A stretch of DNA of 38,330 nt from Eubacterium sp. UBA3782 (GCA_002368795.1 DFFG01000025.1:1-38330), one strand, 5' to 3'; numbered from the stretch's first letter, positions 1 through 8,340 are shown. Program-made: numbers and translations. The notes: generated from the sequence alone by a model not told the origin.

Positions 1-535
<535 letters not shown>

Positions 536-652
536 TTGTCTCCTCCTTATTGCGTTCTGCTGCATAAATTTTCAAATACCTGCATATTCCCTAAAATACG
601 CTTCACCTATTTTGCCACACTTCAAATTTTAAAACAATTCGCTTTTTAAATA

Positions 653-680
653 AAAAACCGGTTTTTTAAAACCGGTTTTT
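653..680. terminator. Double AAAACCGGTTTT palindrome, terminator-like
   Basis: Two copies of AAAACCGG/CCGGTTTT in tandem can fold as a 9-bp stem (AAAAACCGG with CCGGTTTTT) and have T-rich ends on both strands. It lies between divergent genes, so it does not obviously end either transcript. It may insulate the two promoters or block antisense transcription. The fold is seen; the role is inferred. Confidence 0.4.
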
Positions 681-700
681 AGACGATTTGCCACCTCCGC

Positions 701-729
701 TTGTCATTTGTCCGAGGTTCGGGTATCAT
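701..729 (+). promoter_or_regulatory. Sigma-A-type promoter for the DUF1292 gene
   Basis: TTGTCA (701-706) and TATCAT (724-729) are separated by exactly 17 bp. This predicts a start near 736 and a leader of about 168 nt. Confidence 0.6.
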
Positions 730-903
730 AAACAGAAACAGCCGGTTTTTTCAAAGCAAAAAGCCGCAGACAACACAAAAGATATGGCAGAATGATTATC
801 CCGAAGATACGCAAAAGCTTCTGTCTAAAGGTCGGCTACACAGGGGACAAAACATTTTTCGGAGATAAATTTGGGCAAAATCAGAGGAGAAAGAGGTACG
901 AAC

Positions 904-1257
904 ATGAGCGAAGAGTATACAAAATCCGCAAAATGCAGCGGCGACTGTGATTCCTGTGGGGAGGACTGCGCCCCGGCCTATGACCCGACAAAGCATACCA
1001 TCACCCTGACCATGGATGACAACCGGGAGGTGGAATGCGCCGTGCTGAACATCTTCCAGGCCAGAGAGCAGAAATACATCGTCCTGCTTCCCCTGGACGG
1101 CAGCTCGGACGGAGAAGCTTATCTGTTCCGTTTCTCCCAGGAGGAGGGCGGCAATCCCCAGCTGGACAATATCGAATCTCCGGATGAGTATCAGTTTGCT
1201 GCACAGGTCTACGACAACCTGATGACCGAGCTGCAGGAGGCTGCGCCCCGGTCTTAA
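904..1257 (+). CDS. DUF1292 family protein
   Basis: A 117-residue acidic cytoplasmic protein. The central part (HTITLTMDDNREVECAVL, then a KYIVLLPLDG segment and LFRFSQEE) matches the DUF1292 (YrzB-like) family of small Firmicute proteins of unknown biochemical role. The start at 904 is chosen because the GAGGAGAAAGAGG purine tract lies just upstream and the family begins shortly before its conserved core. An in-frame TTG at 871 would add 11 poorly conserved residues. Unusual here is a cysteine-rich N-terminus (CSGDCDSCGEDC, about residues 12-23) that could bind metal; that is inference. The gene stands alone behind its own promoter. In many Firmicutes this family lies near Holliday-junction resolvase yrrK, which is not seen here. 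Confidence 0.8.
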   Translation: MSEEYTKSAKCSGDCDSCGEDCAPAYDPTKHTITLTMDDNREVECAVLNIFQAREQKYIVLLPLDGSSDGEAYLFRFSQEEGGNPQLDNIESPDEYQFAAQVYDNLMTELQEAAPRS

Positions 1258-1593
1258 GGCCATTGCATCGCCGAAAGCATAGTCGCCGGAATACATGCAA
1301 ATCCGCATAATACCAACAAAGCAGGTGCCGGGAAATCCGCAATGCTGTATGCGGCCGGGATAAGGCAGCAAAGATATACCCGGATGAATTTGCGGCTGCA
1401 AAAGAAGACGACCAAAAAGCAAGACGCATCCGCTGCTGCCGCTGCGGATACTGGCATCGGAACCGCGCCAGACATGCAAATATTCCTGCGCATATTAATA
1501 TAGAAAAATAGTATACTCCCCGCATCTTGTGTCTGACAATTTATCGTTGTATAATCTAATTACATCGATTTTTCAGTTTTGGGGGTGCTATTT
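1258..1593. other. Intergenic region without a supported gene
   Basis: This 336-bp stretch ends in the YegP-gene promoter. It contains a 53-codon ATG frame (1342-1503) with no good ribosome binding site. An overlapping frame reads a short CCRCGYWHRN-like cysteine and basic run. Neither is convincing as a gene, and no clear terminator for the DUF1292 gene was found. Confidence 0.5.
1527..1555 (+). promoter_or_regulatory. Promoter for the YegP-family gene
   Basis: TTGTGT (1527-1532) and a consensus TATAAT (1550-1555) are separated by 17 bp. The predicted start is near 1562, about 32 nt before the ATG. Confidence 0.7.
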
Positions 1594-1962
1594 ATGGGAA
1601 AATTTGTAATTAAGAAAACGGCTACCGGTGTGAAGTTTAATCTGAAAGCGACAAACGGCGAGATCATCGCTTCCTCTCAGATCTACAAATCCCCGATCTC
1701 CTGCAAGAAGGGCATTGCTTCTGTCATCAAAAACAGCGTTGGCGAGATCGAGGACCAGACAAAGGAAGATTTCGAGAAAGTCAAACATCCGAAATTTGAG
1801 GTCTATCAGGACAAGGCCGGCGAGTTCCGCTTCCGCCTGAAAGCAACAAATGGTCAGATCATCGCCGTCAGCGAGGGCTACAAGGCACTGAAGAGCTGCC
1901 TGAACGGCATCGCATCCGTCAAGAAAAACGCGGTCGACGCAAAGATCGTTGAGGAGGAGTAA
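1594..1962 (+). CDS. YegP-family (DUF1508/UPF0339) tandem-repeat protein
   Basis: A 122-residue protein made of two copies of the DUF1508 module. Copy one has FNLKATNGEIIASSQIYKS followed by CKKGIASVIKN; copy two has FRLKATNGQIIAVSEGYKA followed by CLNGIASVKKN. Two tandem modules is the usual arrangement in this family. The biochemical role is not established; the domain forms small beta-alpha units and some members are linked to stress. The ATG at 1594 has a GGGGGTG ribosome binding site and a promoter 40 bp upstream. An in-frame ATG at 1579 would lie inside the leader and is less likely. The gene is single and ends in a strong terminator shared with the convergent glg operon. The assignment is firm, the function unknown. 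Confidence 0.9.
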   Translation: MGKFVIKKTATGVKFNLKATNGEIIASSQIYKSPISCKKGIASVIKNSVGEIEDQTKEDFEKVKHPKFEVYQDKAGEFRFRLKATNGQIIAVSEGYKALKSCLNGIASVKKNAVDAKIVEEE

Positions 1963-1980
1963 GTCTCCAGCCATGCCATA

Positions 1981-2018
1981 AAAAAAGATCACTGTCCATG
2001 CGGGCAGTGATCTTTTTT
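1981..2018. terminator. Bidirectional intrinsic terminator
   Basis: A near-perfect stem (GATCACTGTCC with GGGCAGTGATC, loop ATGC) is flanked by A6 on the left and T7 on the right. It can end the YegP-gene transcript on plus and the glg transcript on minus. Confidence 0.9.
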
Positions 2019-2019
2019 T

Positions 2020-2059
2020 AGCCCCGGGCTGCTTTTTGCAGGCCCGGGCTTATTTTTTT
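2020..2059. terminator. Second terminator hairpin at the yegP/glgD junction
   Basis: AGCCCCGGGCTGC pairs imperfectly (two bulges) with GCAGGCCCGGGCT, and the plus strand continues into a T7 run. It forms a tandem terminator with the hairpin just to the left, probably a backup between convergent genes. Confidence 0.7.
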
Positions 2060-2149
2060 GTTTGGATCTCTTTTTTCTAATAAGAAATCTTTTTTAAACG
2101 ATTCATCCATACGGATCCCAGCCTTGGGTCCGCACGATCATTCTAATGA

Positions 2150-3265
2150 TTAGATGATATCGTCTCTGCGGATGTATCCGGGATCATCCGGAGATGCGAT
2201 GATCTCTTTTACGTGGCGTACCTCTGCCCACTTATCAACGACCTGATTCTCCAGATGTACACCTTCACCGATGATGGAATGGCCAAGGATGATACAGTTC
2301 TTGACGACTGCGCCCTTGCCGATCTCAACACCGCGGCCGATGATGGAGTTCTCGACGGTTCCCTCGATCCGGCTGCCGTTGGCGATCATGGAATTGACAA
2401 CCTTTGCGCCTTCGAAATAGTGAACCGGGCAGGAGTCCGTGGTCACGGTATAAATCTCGCCGCCCTCACCGAAAAGCTGTTTTGCCTTGTCCATATCGAG
2501 GAGCTCAAGGTTTGCATCCACATAGCTCTTGAAGTCTACGATCGCTGCAAAATAGCCCTTGTGCTGCACGCCGCGGATATCCAGATTCTCGCGCTCGGCA
2601 TTGATGATGTCGGTCATCTTGTAGACAGCGGAAACTGCAGCTGCCTTTTTGATGAGCTCGATGAACCGCTCCTGCGTCATGACGTAGGTATCCATGAAGA
2701 TATTTCTGTCATCGACATTGCCGATATTCTGCTCGATGGATTTCAAGCCCTTCTGGCGGTTCAGGTTCAGTACGGAACAGCCTCTGCAGGCGGTCTTCGC
2801 ATTGTTGACCTTGTGATACAGCAGGGTGATGTCAGCGCCGGACTGGATATGGGTCTCCAGAAGCTTGTTGAAATCCTGCTTGAAGATCATGTGAGCCGGT
2901 GTGATGATCACGTATGGCTGATGCATTCTCTCGATGATGCTGAGGTTGTCCATGTAGGCTGCGATATCGGTGTTGTAGATATCATTGACTCTGCTGTCCT
3001 GGTTGAAGAGCAGCTGGAGCTTGCCTCTCTTGGAGTTGATATTGTAGGTGCTTCCGCTTCCGAGATGCTCGGCAAGGGAGCGGGGATTCTGGCTGACATA
3101 GACCTGGATCCGGTCGATGCCGCTGTTGCTCAGATTGGAGATCGGGAAGTCAATGATCCGGTATCTTCCAAGGAAAGAGAAGGAACCGATCGGACGATAC
3201 TCCATCATGCCTTCAACGTTGATACGGCTGCCGGCTGAGGTAACGATACCATATGCTTTTGCCAT
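2150..3265 (-). CDS. glgD: GlgD, regulatory subunit of ADP-glucose pyrophosphorylase
   Basis: A 371-residue protein of the ADP-glucose pyrophosphorylase family, containing a nucleotidyltransferase domain (about 1-250) and a left-handed beta-helix tail (about 275-360, with NSIIGRGVEIGKGAVVKNC hexad repeats). The catalytic GGxGxRL loop of GlgC is replaced by TSAGSRIN near residue 10, as is typical of GlgD. It is therefore expected to be a non-catalytic partner that raises GlgC activity in the GlgCD complex, the first committed step of glycogen synthesis. It starts one base after the glgC stop codon, so the two are co-translated. The start has a weak GGGGTAGAG site inside the end of glgC, which suggests dependence on upstream translation. 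Confidence 0.95.
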   Translation of the reverse strand: MAKAYGIVTSAGSRINVEGMMEYRPIGSFSFLGRYRIIDFPISNLSNSGIDRIQVYVSQNPRSLAEHLGSGSTYNINSKRGKLQLLFNQDSRVNDIYNTDIAAYMDNLSIIERMHQPYVIITPAHMIFKQDFNKLLETHIQSGADITLLYHKVNNAKTACRGCSVLNLNRQKGLKSIEQNIGNVDDRNIFMDTYVMTQERFIELIKKAAAVSAVYKMTDIINAERENLDIRGVQHKGYFAAIVDFKSYVDANLELLDMDKAKQLFGEGGEIYTVTTDSCPVHYFEGAKVVNSMIANGSRIEGTVENSIIGRGVEIGKGAVVKNCIILGHSIIGEGVHLENQVVDKWAEVRHVKEIIASPDDPGYIRRDDII

Positions 3266-3266
3266 C

Positions 3267-4406
3267 TTACTCTACCCCCTTTACATCCTTTGCGACGAGC
3301 AGGATATTCTCGCTGTCCGCGCTTCCGACTACTGCGCCTTTGCCGATCCTGACGCCGTTGGCGACCAGCGCGCGGGTTACGACAGCGCCGTCCTCAACAA
3401 CTGCCTCGGGCATAAGCACGGAATCGATGACCTTAGCGCCCTTTCCGACCTGGCTGTTGGTGAAGAGAACGGAATTCTTTGCCAGTCCCTCTACGATACA
3501 GCCCTGTGTGATATAAGCGACATCGATGCTGGCATCGGGTCCGATATACTGGGGAAGCTCAGCAGCATCCTCGGTATAGATCTTCCAGGACGGATCGCCC
3601 AGATCCAGCTCGTTCTTCTTGTCCAGAAGGTCCATGTTGGCCTCCCAGAGAGAATCGATCGTTCCGACATCCTTCCAGTATCCCTTGAACTCGTAGGCCA
3701 TCAGCTTTCTGCCCTCGTTCAGGAATGTCGGGATGATGTCCTTGCCGAAGTCATGAGAGGAGTCTGTCTTCTTCATGTCGGCAAGCAGGATCTTGCGCAG
3801 TCTCTTCCAGGTAAAGATATAGATACCCATGGAAGCAAGGTTGCTCTTCGGGTTGGCCGGCTTCTCTTCGAACTCGACGATCTCGCCTGCCTCATTTGTG
3901 TTCATGATACCGAAACGGCTGGCTTCCTTCATCGGAACACCGATAACGGCGATGGTAGCGTCAGCCTTCTGCTCCTTGTGATAGGCGAGCATCTTGTCAT
4001 AGTTCATCTTGTAGATGTGGTCGCCGGAAAGGATCAGCAGATATTCCGGATCATAGCTGTCAATAAAATCGATGTTCTGGGAGATCGCATCTGCAGTGCC
4101 TCTGTAAACGTCCAGATCCGCATCTGCCTTCTCACGAGGCGGAAGTACAAATACTCCGCTGTCCCGGGAATCCAGTCCCCATCTTCTTCCAGCTGCTACA
4201 TAGCTGTTCAGAAGAACAGATTCATACTGTGTCAGCACGCCAACAACGTCGATCCCGCTGTTTGCGCAGTTACTCAGAGGAAAATCTACGATCCTGTATT
4301 TTCCTCCGAAAGAAACCGCCGGTTTGGCGACTTTGTTCGTCAGCTCTTTCAAACGGCTTCCACGTCCGCCGGCAAGAATCATTGCCAGCATCTCAGTCTG
4401 TTTCAT
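3267..4406 (-). CDS. glgC: Glucose-1-phosphate adenylyltransferase, catalytic subunit
   Basis: A 379-residue enzyme that makes ADP-glucose and pyrophosphate from ATP and glucose-1-phosphate for glycogen synthesis in the cytoplasm. Seen: the nucleotide-binding loop AGGRGSRLKELT near residue 13, KPAVSFGGKYRIVDFPLSNC, the LSGDHIYKM motif near residue 127, EEKP near 160, and a C-terminal beta-helix with repeated V/I-G-hexads. The length is normal for Firmicutes. The start has a strong AGGAGGGA site. An intact TATAAT lies about 65 bp upstream, and a CcpA-like site lies further out. glgC leads a two-gene operon with glgD; glycogen synthase and branching enzyme are not in the window. Confidence 0.97.
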   Translation of the reverse strand: MKQTEMLAMILAGGRGSRLKELTNKVAKPAVSFGGKYRIVDFPLSNCANSGIDVVGVLTQYESVLLNSYVAAGRRWGLDSRDSGVFVLPPREKADADLDVYRGTADAISQNIDFIDSYDPEYLLILSGDHIYKMNYDKMLAYHKEQKADATIAVIGVPMKEASRFGIMNTNEAGEIVEFEEKPANPKSNLASMGIYIFTWKRLRKILLADMKKTDSSHDFGKDIIPTFLNEGRKLMAYEFKGYWKDVGTIDSLWEANMDLLDKKNELDLGDPSWKIYTEDAAELPQYIGPDASIDVAYITQGCIVEGLAKNSVLFTNSQVGKGAKVIDSVLMPEAVVEDGAVVTRALVANGVRIGKGAVVGSADSENILLVAKDVKGVE

Positions 4407-4468
4407 CTTCTTCCCTCCTGTCTATTGAATATCACGACGAATACGCCGGAGATTCCATTGATATCAAT

Positions 4469-4474
4469 ATTATA
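4469..4474 (-). promoter_or_regulatory. -10 element for glgC-glgD
   Basis: A perfect TATAAT on the minus strand lies in an AT-rich tract. The predicted start is near 4462, leaving a leader of about 56 nt. No strong -35 was seen at 17 bp (GTGCAT at best), so an activator may be needed. Confidence 0.5.
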
Positions 4475-4534
4475 TACGCTAAACACAATTTATGCACTAA
4501 CAATTGCGTTATTTCATGATAAAAAAACCGTTTC

Positions 4535-4548
4535 TGAAAGCGCTTCTA
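4535..4548. promoter_or_regulatory. cre-like (CcpA) operator candidate
   Basis: TGAAAGCGCTTCTA matches 13 of 14 positions of the catabolite-response consensus TGWAARCGYTWNCW. It overlaps the stop codon of the DUF3783 gene and lies about 70 bp upstream of the glgC -10. In that position it would suit activation of glycogen synthesis when sugar is plentiful. The match is seen; the role is inferred. Confidence 0.4.
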
Positions 4549-4935
4549 CCCGTTATTCTTTCTCGCGGCAAAGGCGGCGATCTCCCGGCTGATCTCGCCA
4601 AACAGCTCCTCCGGCGTCCATCCAAGGTTTGTGGGCGTCACCGCTGCCTTGTGGGGAATCCGGACACCGTTTTCCTTCAGCTTATCCAGAATGATGAACA
4701 AAAGACTGTCCGGGATCGCGGCAAACAGCATCATCGGGGCGCTGACCGGGACGGCTTCCCCGCCCTCCGGCATCTCACCTGCAGCCGGCGCAGGAACGCC
4801 GCAGATCTCGCCAAGCTTCTTCCCGTGATCCTTTTTGTTCACTTCCCGCACACCGATCAGCATCGGCTTAACCACGTTCTCGATCCTTGCCCTTGTGACC
4901 GGATCCACGCTGAAAAGAAGTATCTCTGCCTTCAT
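4546..4935 (-). CDS. DUF3783 domain protein
   Basis: A 129-residue soluble protein. The C-terminal half (PDSLLFIILDKLKENGVRIP, then KAAVTPTNLGWTPEELFGEI) matches the DUF3783 family, small Firmicute proteins of unknown function. The N-terminal half has a beta-alpha start (EILLFSVDPVTRARIENVV) and a variable proline/alanine-rich linker near residues 48-65. The start at 4935 has a GAGAGG site, and a good promoter lies 52 bp upstream. It lies directly downstream of the structured RNA on the same strand but has its own promoter, so it probably does not depend on read-through. Nothing in the protein indicates a reaction. Confidence 0.75.
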   Translation of the reverse strand: MKAEILLFSVDPVTRARIENVVKPMLIGVREVNKKDHGKKLGEICGVPAPAAGEMPEGGEAVPVSAPMMLFAAIPDSLLFIILDKLKENGVRIPHKAAVTPTNLGWTPEELFGEISREIAAFAARKNNG

Positions 4936-4986
4936 CTATATAACCTCTCATTTTTATCAAAAGCACGTCTTTGCATCACCTGTATC

Positions 4987-5015
4987 ATTCTACCAGAAAC
5001 CAGCCTTCCTGACAA
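4987..5015 (-). promoter_or_regulatory. Promoter for the DUF3783 gene
   Basis: On the minus strand TTGTCA (5015-5010) and TAGAAT (4992-4987) are separated by exactly 17 bp. It sits just downstream of the U-run that ends the structured RNA. This argues that the RNA is an independent transcript and not a riboswitch controlling this gene. Confidence 0.6.
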
Positions 5016-5031
5016 AGGATTGGAAAAAGGT

Positions 5032-5426
5032 AAAAAAGCACACGTCCCCGGGAGACATTAAAGCAAACAATCTGCAGACCCGACAGGGGCGAAGCCGTTT
5101 GCGTAATGCTTCCAGGGACGTGTGCTGTATGCAGCCCTTCGATGACGTTGGCTGTCGAATAGCCGCTCAGACAAGCCTGGCCGCCGCTCTCCGGGCTTAT
5201 GCGCAAATAAAAAGCGCCGTCTGATAGGGACGGCACCTTTTACCTTAAGGAGGCAGGATGCATGATGGGTACATCCTGATAAGTTAATGATGGTATTACC
5301 AGCTGTTTTGATCGCGGGGCCGGGGTTGCGGATCCCCGCCCCGCGATTTGTGGTGCGCGTGGCGTTCCGCGCATCACGGGTTTTGAAAGGATTTTGTATG
5401 CAGCGCAGTTAGTATTTCCTAACCAC
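5032..5426 (-). ncRNA. Structured RNA candidate, copy A of a two-copy family
   Basis: On the minus strand a promoter-like pair (5461-5433) is followed by a series of stems. Two GC-rich hairpins (5377-5350 and 5347-5311) come first. Then comes stem CAGGATG/CATCCTG (5278-5254), a C-rich linker CCTCCTTAAGG, and stem GCCGTC/GACGGC (5234-5216). The conserved core is at 5210-5145. The last stem, GCACACGTCCC and partner (5125-5104 with 5060-5038), runs into U6. The core shares about 55 of 66 positions by eye with 21801-21866 on plus, including CCAGGCTTG, TGAGCGGC, ATTCGAC and GCCAACGT. One hairpin changes GGCT/AGCC to GGCC/GGCC, a compensatory change. No open frame fits. The outer boundary is uncertain; the part homologous to copy B is 5280-5032. 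Its function is unknown. Confidence 0.65.
5038..5125 (-). terminator. Terminal stem and U-run of structured RNA copy A
   Basis: Arms at 5104-5125 and 5038-5060 pair over about 20 positions with few mismatches, enclosing 43 nt, and the minus strand continues into six Us (5037-5032). Unlike a compact terminator it carries a long folded loop, so it may be both structure and terminator. Confidence 0.6.
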
Positions 5427-5432
5427 AGTTAG

Positions 5433-5461
5433 ATACTATCATATTAGGTTAGAGATGTAAA
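5433..5461 (-). promoter_or_regulatory. Promoter candidate for structured RNA copy A
   Basis: TTTACA (5461-5456) and TAGTAT (5438-5433) on minus are separated by 17 bp. The palindrome AAAGCGCTTT overlaps the -35 side at about 5459-5468 and could be an operator. Only four of six -10 positions match the consensus. Confidence 0.4.
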
Positions 5462-5546
5462 GCGCTTTTTGAAATTTTTTTCGCCTTTCTCCTGTCCGGC
5501 TGCGTTTCTCCATCCTTTTCTGCCCGCCTGGTATGACCTGCCTCCT

Positions 5547-6812
5547 TTACTCTTCTTTTTCCGTTTCGTTTTTCGTGATCCGTACCTTTTCCACCCGCAG
5601 GTCGTCCATTTCCAGAACGGTCACGGTGTAATCCCTGTAAGCAAAGGAATCTCCCTCCTTCGGGAAGGTTCCGAACCGCTCGACGGTCCAGCCGCCTACG
5701 GTCTCGCTCTCACCGTCGAATTCCTCCTCGCGGATGTTCAACAGATCCAGCAGATCGGAAATGGGCGTGTCTCCGTCGATCACGTATTCATTTTCCGCGC
5801 TGCGGACGATATCCTCGTCCTCCACCATATCGGTCTCGTCCCAGATCTCGCCGACGACCTCCTCCAGCACATCCTCCATGGTGATGACACCCAATGTCCC
5901 GCCGTACTCATCCACGACGATGGCAAGGTGCTGGCGGCTTCTGCGCAGCTGGGCCAGGACCTCCGGCAGACGGACGGTCTTGTATACGTAGCAGGGCTCA
6001 AGGAGAAGGGAACGGATATCCACCGGTCTCCCCTCGGTCAGCGCCTTCAGGAAATGATTCATGTGCAGGATCCCGATCACGTGATCGATGCTGTCCTCAT
6101 AGACAGGGATCCGGGTATAATGAGCGTTCTCGATCACCGCCAGGATATCCTCCCAGCTGTCATCGATATCGATCGCCGTCACATCGACGCGGGCTGTCAT
6201 CGCCTCTGACGCGGCTACATCCGGGAACTCGATGGCGTTCTGAACCAGCTCGCTCTGCTCTTCCTCCAGAACATCCTCGTCCTCTGCGGTCTCGATAATG
6301 GACTGCAGCTCCTCCACCGCCTCATCCGCGGCCTCTTCCTCTCCCTTCAGGGGTTTTGTGATCAGGCTGACGAGAAATACGACCAGCAGAACCAGCGGCT
6401 TTAGAAGAAGCATCAGGAAGCGGACCGGATAAGCATACTGAAGCGCCACATGGTTGGCACCCTGCTTTGCGGTGATCTTCGGGATCGTCTCGCCAAAAAT
6501 GATAACGGCAATGGTCACCAGGATCGTGGCCACCCAGCTGTAGGCATCGCTGCCGCAGATCAGGATAACTGCCACCGTACCCAGGGACGAACAGGCAATA
6601 TTGACCAGGTTGTTGCCGATGAGGATCGCGCCCAGCGCATCATCAAAATGATCCGCAATATACAGCGCAAGCCTGGCTCTCTTTGAGCCGGCCGCGGCCT
6701 CGTTTTCCAGACGGAGCCGGTTGCAGGAAGAATAGGCCATCTCCGAGCCGGAGAAAAAGCCGGACAGAAGGATACACAGGACGATGCCTGCCAGTACCAG
6801 CAATATCGTCAT
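5547..6812 (-). CDS. CNNM/CBS-domain membrane protein (HlyC/CorC family), second of a pair
   Basis: A 421-residue integral membrane protein. The N-terminal CNNM (DUF21) domain with about four membrane segments spans about residues 1-190 and includes FFSGSEMAYSSCNRLRLENEA. A cytoplasmic CBS pair covers about 200-325 (MTARVDVTAIDID, ARIPVYEDS-like HYTRIPVYEDSIDHVIGIL, VVDEYGGTLGVITMEDVLEE). A CorC_HlyC domain follows (about 335-415). Members transport or sense Mg2+ or related divalent cations; the old name hemolysin is misleading. Its ATG overlaps the stop of the upstream paralogue by four bases (ATGA), so the pair is translationally coupled. They are similar in length and order of domains and are probably a tandem duplication that may form a heteromer. 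Confidence 0.92.
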   Translation of the reverse strand: MTILLVLAGIVLCILLSGFFSGSEMAYSSCNRLRLENEAAAGSKRARLALYIADHFDDALGAILIGNNLVNIACSSLGTVAVILICGSDAYSWVATILVTIAVIIFGETIPKITAKQGANHVALQYAYPVRFLMLLLKPLVLLVVFLVSLITKPLKGEEEAADEAVEELQSIIETAEDEDVLEEEQSELVQNAIEFPDVAASEAMTARVDVTAIDIDDSWEDILAVIENAHYTRIPVYEDSIDHVIGILHMNHFLKALTEGRPVDIRSLLLEPCYVYKTVRLPEVLAQLRRSRQHLAIVVDEYGGTLGVITMEDVLEEVVGEIWDETDMVEDEDIVRSAENEYVIDGDTPISDLLDLLNIREEEFDGESETVGGWTVERFGTFPKEGDSFAYRDYTVTVLEMDDLRVEKVRITKNETEKEE

Positions 6813-8089
6813 TTCTGCTGCCCTCCTTCCTCTTCCCTGGGAAGCTTCAGGAGGACCTTCCGGATCCGGTTGTGCTCCATGCCCGCAGCAGCCACCGTAA
6901 GGCCATGATATTTAAATTCATCGGACAGACGCGGGATGGACTGGAAATGTTCGTAAAACCATTCCCCGATCCTCTTGTTGATCAGGTCCTCGTCCTCCTC
7001 CGGATCTTCAAATCCGATCCTCTCGAACACATCACCCACCGTCTCCTCGGCGCTGACCAGATAACTGCCCTGGCCCAGATCGGTGAAGGTGGTCTCCACC
7101 ACGTCGTCCTCATCCCAGATATCGCCTACCAGCTCCTCCAGGATGTCTTCTACCGTGATGATGCCGACCGTCCCGCCATAGTGATCCGTGACGATGGCAA
7201 TGCTCTGTCTGGCCCGGGACATCTCGGGCAGCAGATCCTGCACGCTGGCCGTCTCGGTCACAAACATCGGTTTATCAAGGATCGCCCGGATATCCAGATT
7301 GTCACCTGCCTTCAGGTATTCACGGATATACCGGCGGATCCGCAGGATGCCGACGATATTGTCGATATTTTCCTCGTAGACCGGAAGCCGGCTGTGATTC
7401 TGCATCCGGATCCGTTCCAGGATCTTCGATGGCTCCTCCCGGATATCGATGGCTTCAACATCGACCCTGGGTGTCAGCACATGCGACGCCGTCAGATCAT
7501 TGAACTGCAGCGCCGAGGAAATCAGCTCCCCATGCTTCTCATCCAGGCTGCCCTCCTCGGTCATGTCCTCGATGATGTCGTAGATCTCCTCCTCGGTAAC
7601 CGAGACCGGCGGATCCTCCTTTGCCAGACGGCTTGCCGCATTGCCGATGCCTGCAAGCAGAGAGGACAGGGGCCAGAAAATTTTGGTCAGCACAGCTAAA
7701 GGCCTGATGCACCAGCAGGCCAGGGGCGTACTGTATTTTTTTGCGATACTCTTTGGAAGCATTTCTCCGGCAAAGAAAACCACAAGGGTGGTGATAAAGG
7801 TACTGAGCGTAACCGCCGACAGTCCCCACCTGCGGGTCACTGCCACAGTGACCACCGATGCAGCCGCCAGATGCGAAATGTTCGTACAGATCAGGATCGT
7901 GCTGATCGTACGGTCAAAATGATCAAGCGCATCCAGTACCATCTGGGCCCGTTCATCCCCCTTCTTTGCCAGGGTCTTCATCCGGACCTTCGATACAGAT
8001 GCAAGCGCTGTCTCTGTGACTGCGATATAATCAGCCACGAGGATCAGCAGAACAGTAATCAACCAGGGCGCTAAACCGCCGTCGTCCAT
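6809..8089 (-). CDS. CNNM/CBS-domain membrane protein (HlyC/CorC family), first of a pair
   Basis: A 426-residue paralogue of the downstream gene. It has a CNNM domain (ADYIAVTETALASVSKVRM near residue 20, then hydrophobic segments), a CBS pair (VLTPRVDVEAIDI, RLPVYEENIDNIVGIL, IVTDHYGGTVGIITVEDILE) and a CorC_HlyC tail with GEWFYEHFQSIPRLSDEFKY. The start at 8089 is preferred because a GAAAGAGG site lies ten bases upstream and the resulting length matches its twin. The frame is open further up to 8281, but that region contains a GC hairpin (CCGCGG arms near 8110-8133) and AT-rich promoter-like sequence. Predicted role: divalent-cation transport or homeostasis at the membrane. The substrate cannot be told from sequence. 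Confidence 0.9.
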   Translation of the reverse strand: MDDGGLAPWLITVLLILVADYIAVTETALASVSKVRMKTLAKKGDERAQMVLDALDHFDRTISTILICTNISHLAAASVVTVAVTRRWGLSAVTLSTFITTLVVFFAGEMLPKSIAKKYSTPLACWCIRPLAVLTKIFWPLSSLLAGIGNAASRLAKEDPPVSVTEEEIYDIIEDMTEEGSLDEKHGELISSALQFNDLTASHVLTPRVDVEAIDIREEPSKILERIRMQNHSRLPVYEENIDNIVGILRIRRYIREYLKAGDNLDIRAILDKPMFVTETASVQDLLPEMSRARQSIAIVTDHYGGTVGIITVEDILEELVGDIWDEDDVVETTFTDLGQGSYLVSAEETVGDVFERIGFEDPEEDEDLINKRIGEWFYEHFQSIPRLSDEFKYHGLTVAAAGMEHNRIRKVLLKLPREEEGGQQK

Positions 8090-8340
8090 GGAGCGTAAAC
8101 CTCTTTCCAGGCCGCGGATCATAGCCGCGGTCCAAAATATAATATTTAATATTATCATAAGAAATGCGGTTTGTGAACCCGTCAGTAGTTCTCTTAGAAT
8201 AGCGTGTTTTCTGTGCGCACGGACGGGAAATATGGTATAACAGTAGTGGCGGCGCGAAGGATACTCCGGAACCATGACCAAAACGCTGAAACCGGCCTTC
8301 TGTCTGCTGCCAAATCCGAACAGAAAAGGAAGATACCATC

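Larger units (their letters stand above)
536..903. other. Intergenic region between divergent carB and the DUF1292 gene
   Basis: This 368-bp stretch holds the AT-rich carB leader, a double AAAACCGGTTTT palindrome (653-680), and a well-formed plus-strand promoter with a leader of about 168 nt before the DUF1292 gene. No convincing short gene was seen on either strand. Confidence 0.6.

Noticed and set aside
796..1479. Minus-strand frame of 227 codons
   Set aside because: It lies opposite the DUF1292 gene, reads as low-similarity cysteine- and leucine-rich sequence, and has no ribosome binding site.
1417..1503. CCRCGYWHRN-type reading that looks like a TnpB zinc-ribbon tail
   Set aside because: Only about 30 codons, with a single cysteine cluster and no start, no adjacent transposase remnant and no end structure. 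Chance is likelier.
2213..3238. Plus-strand frame of 341 codons opposite glgD
   Set aside because: Mirror of a well-conserved coding region; the amino acid pattern is typical of an antisense frame and glgD is certain.
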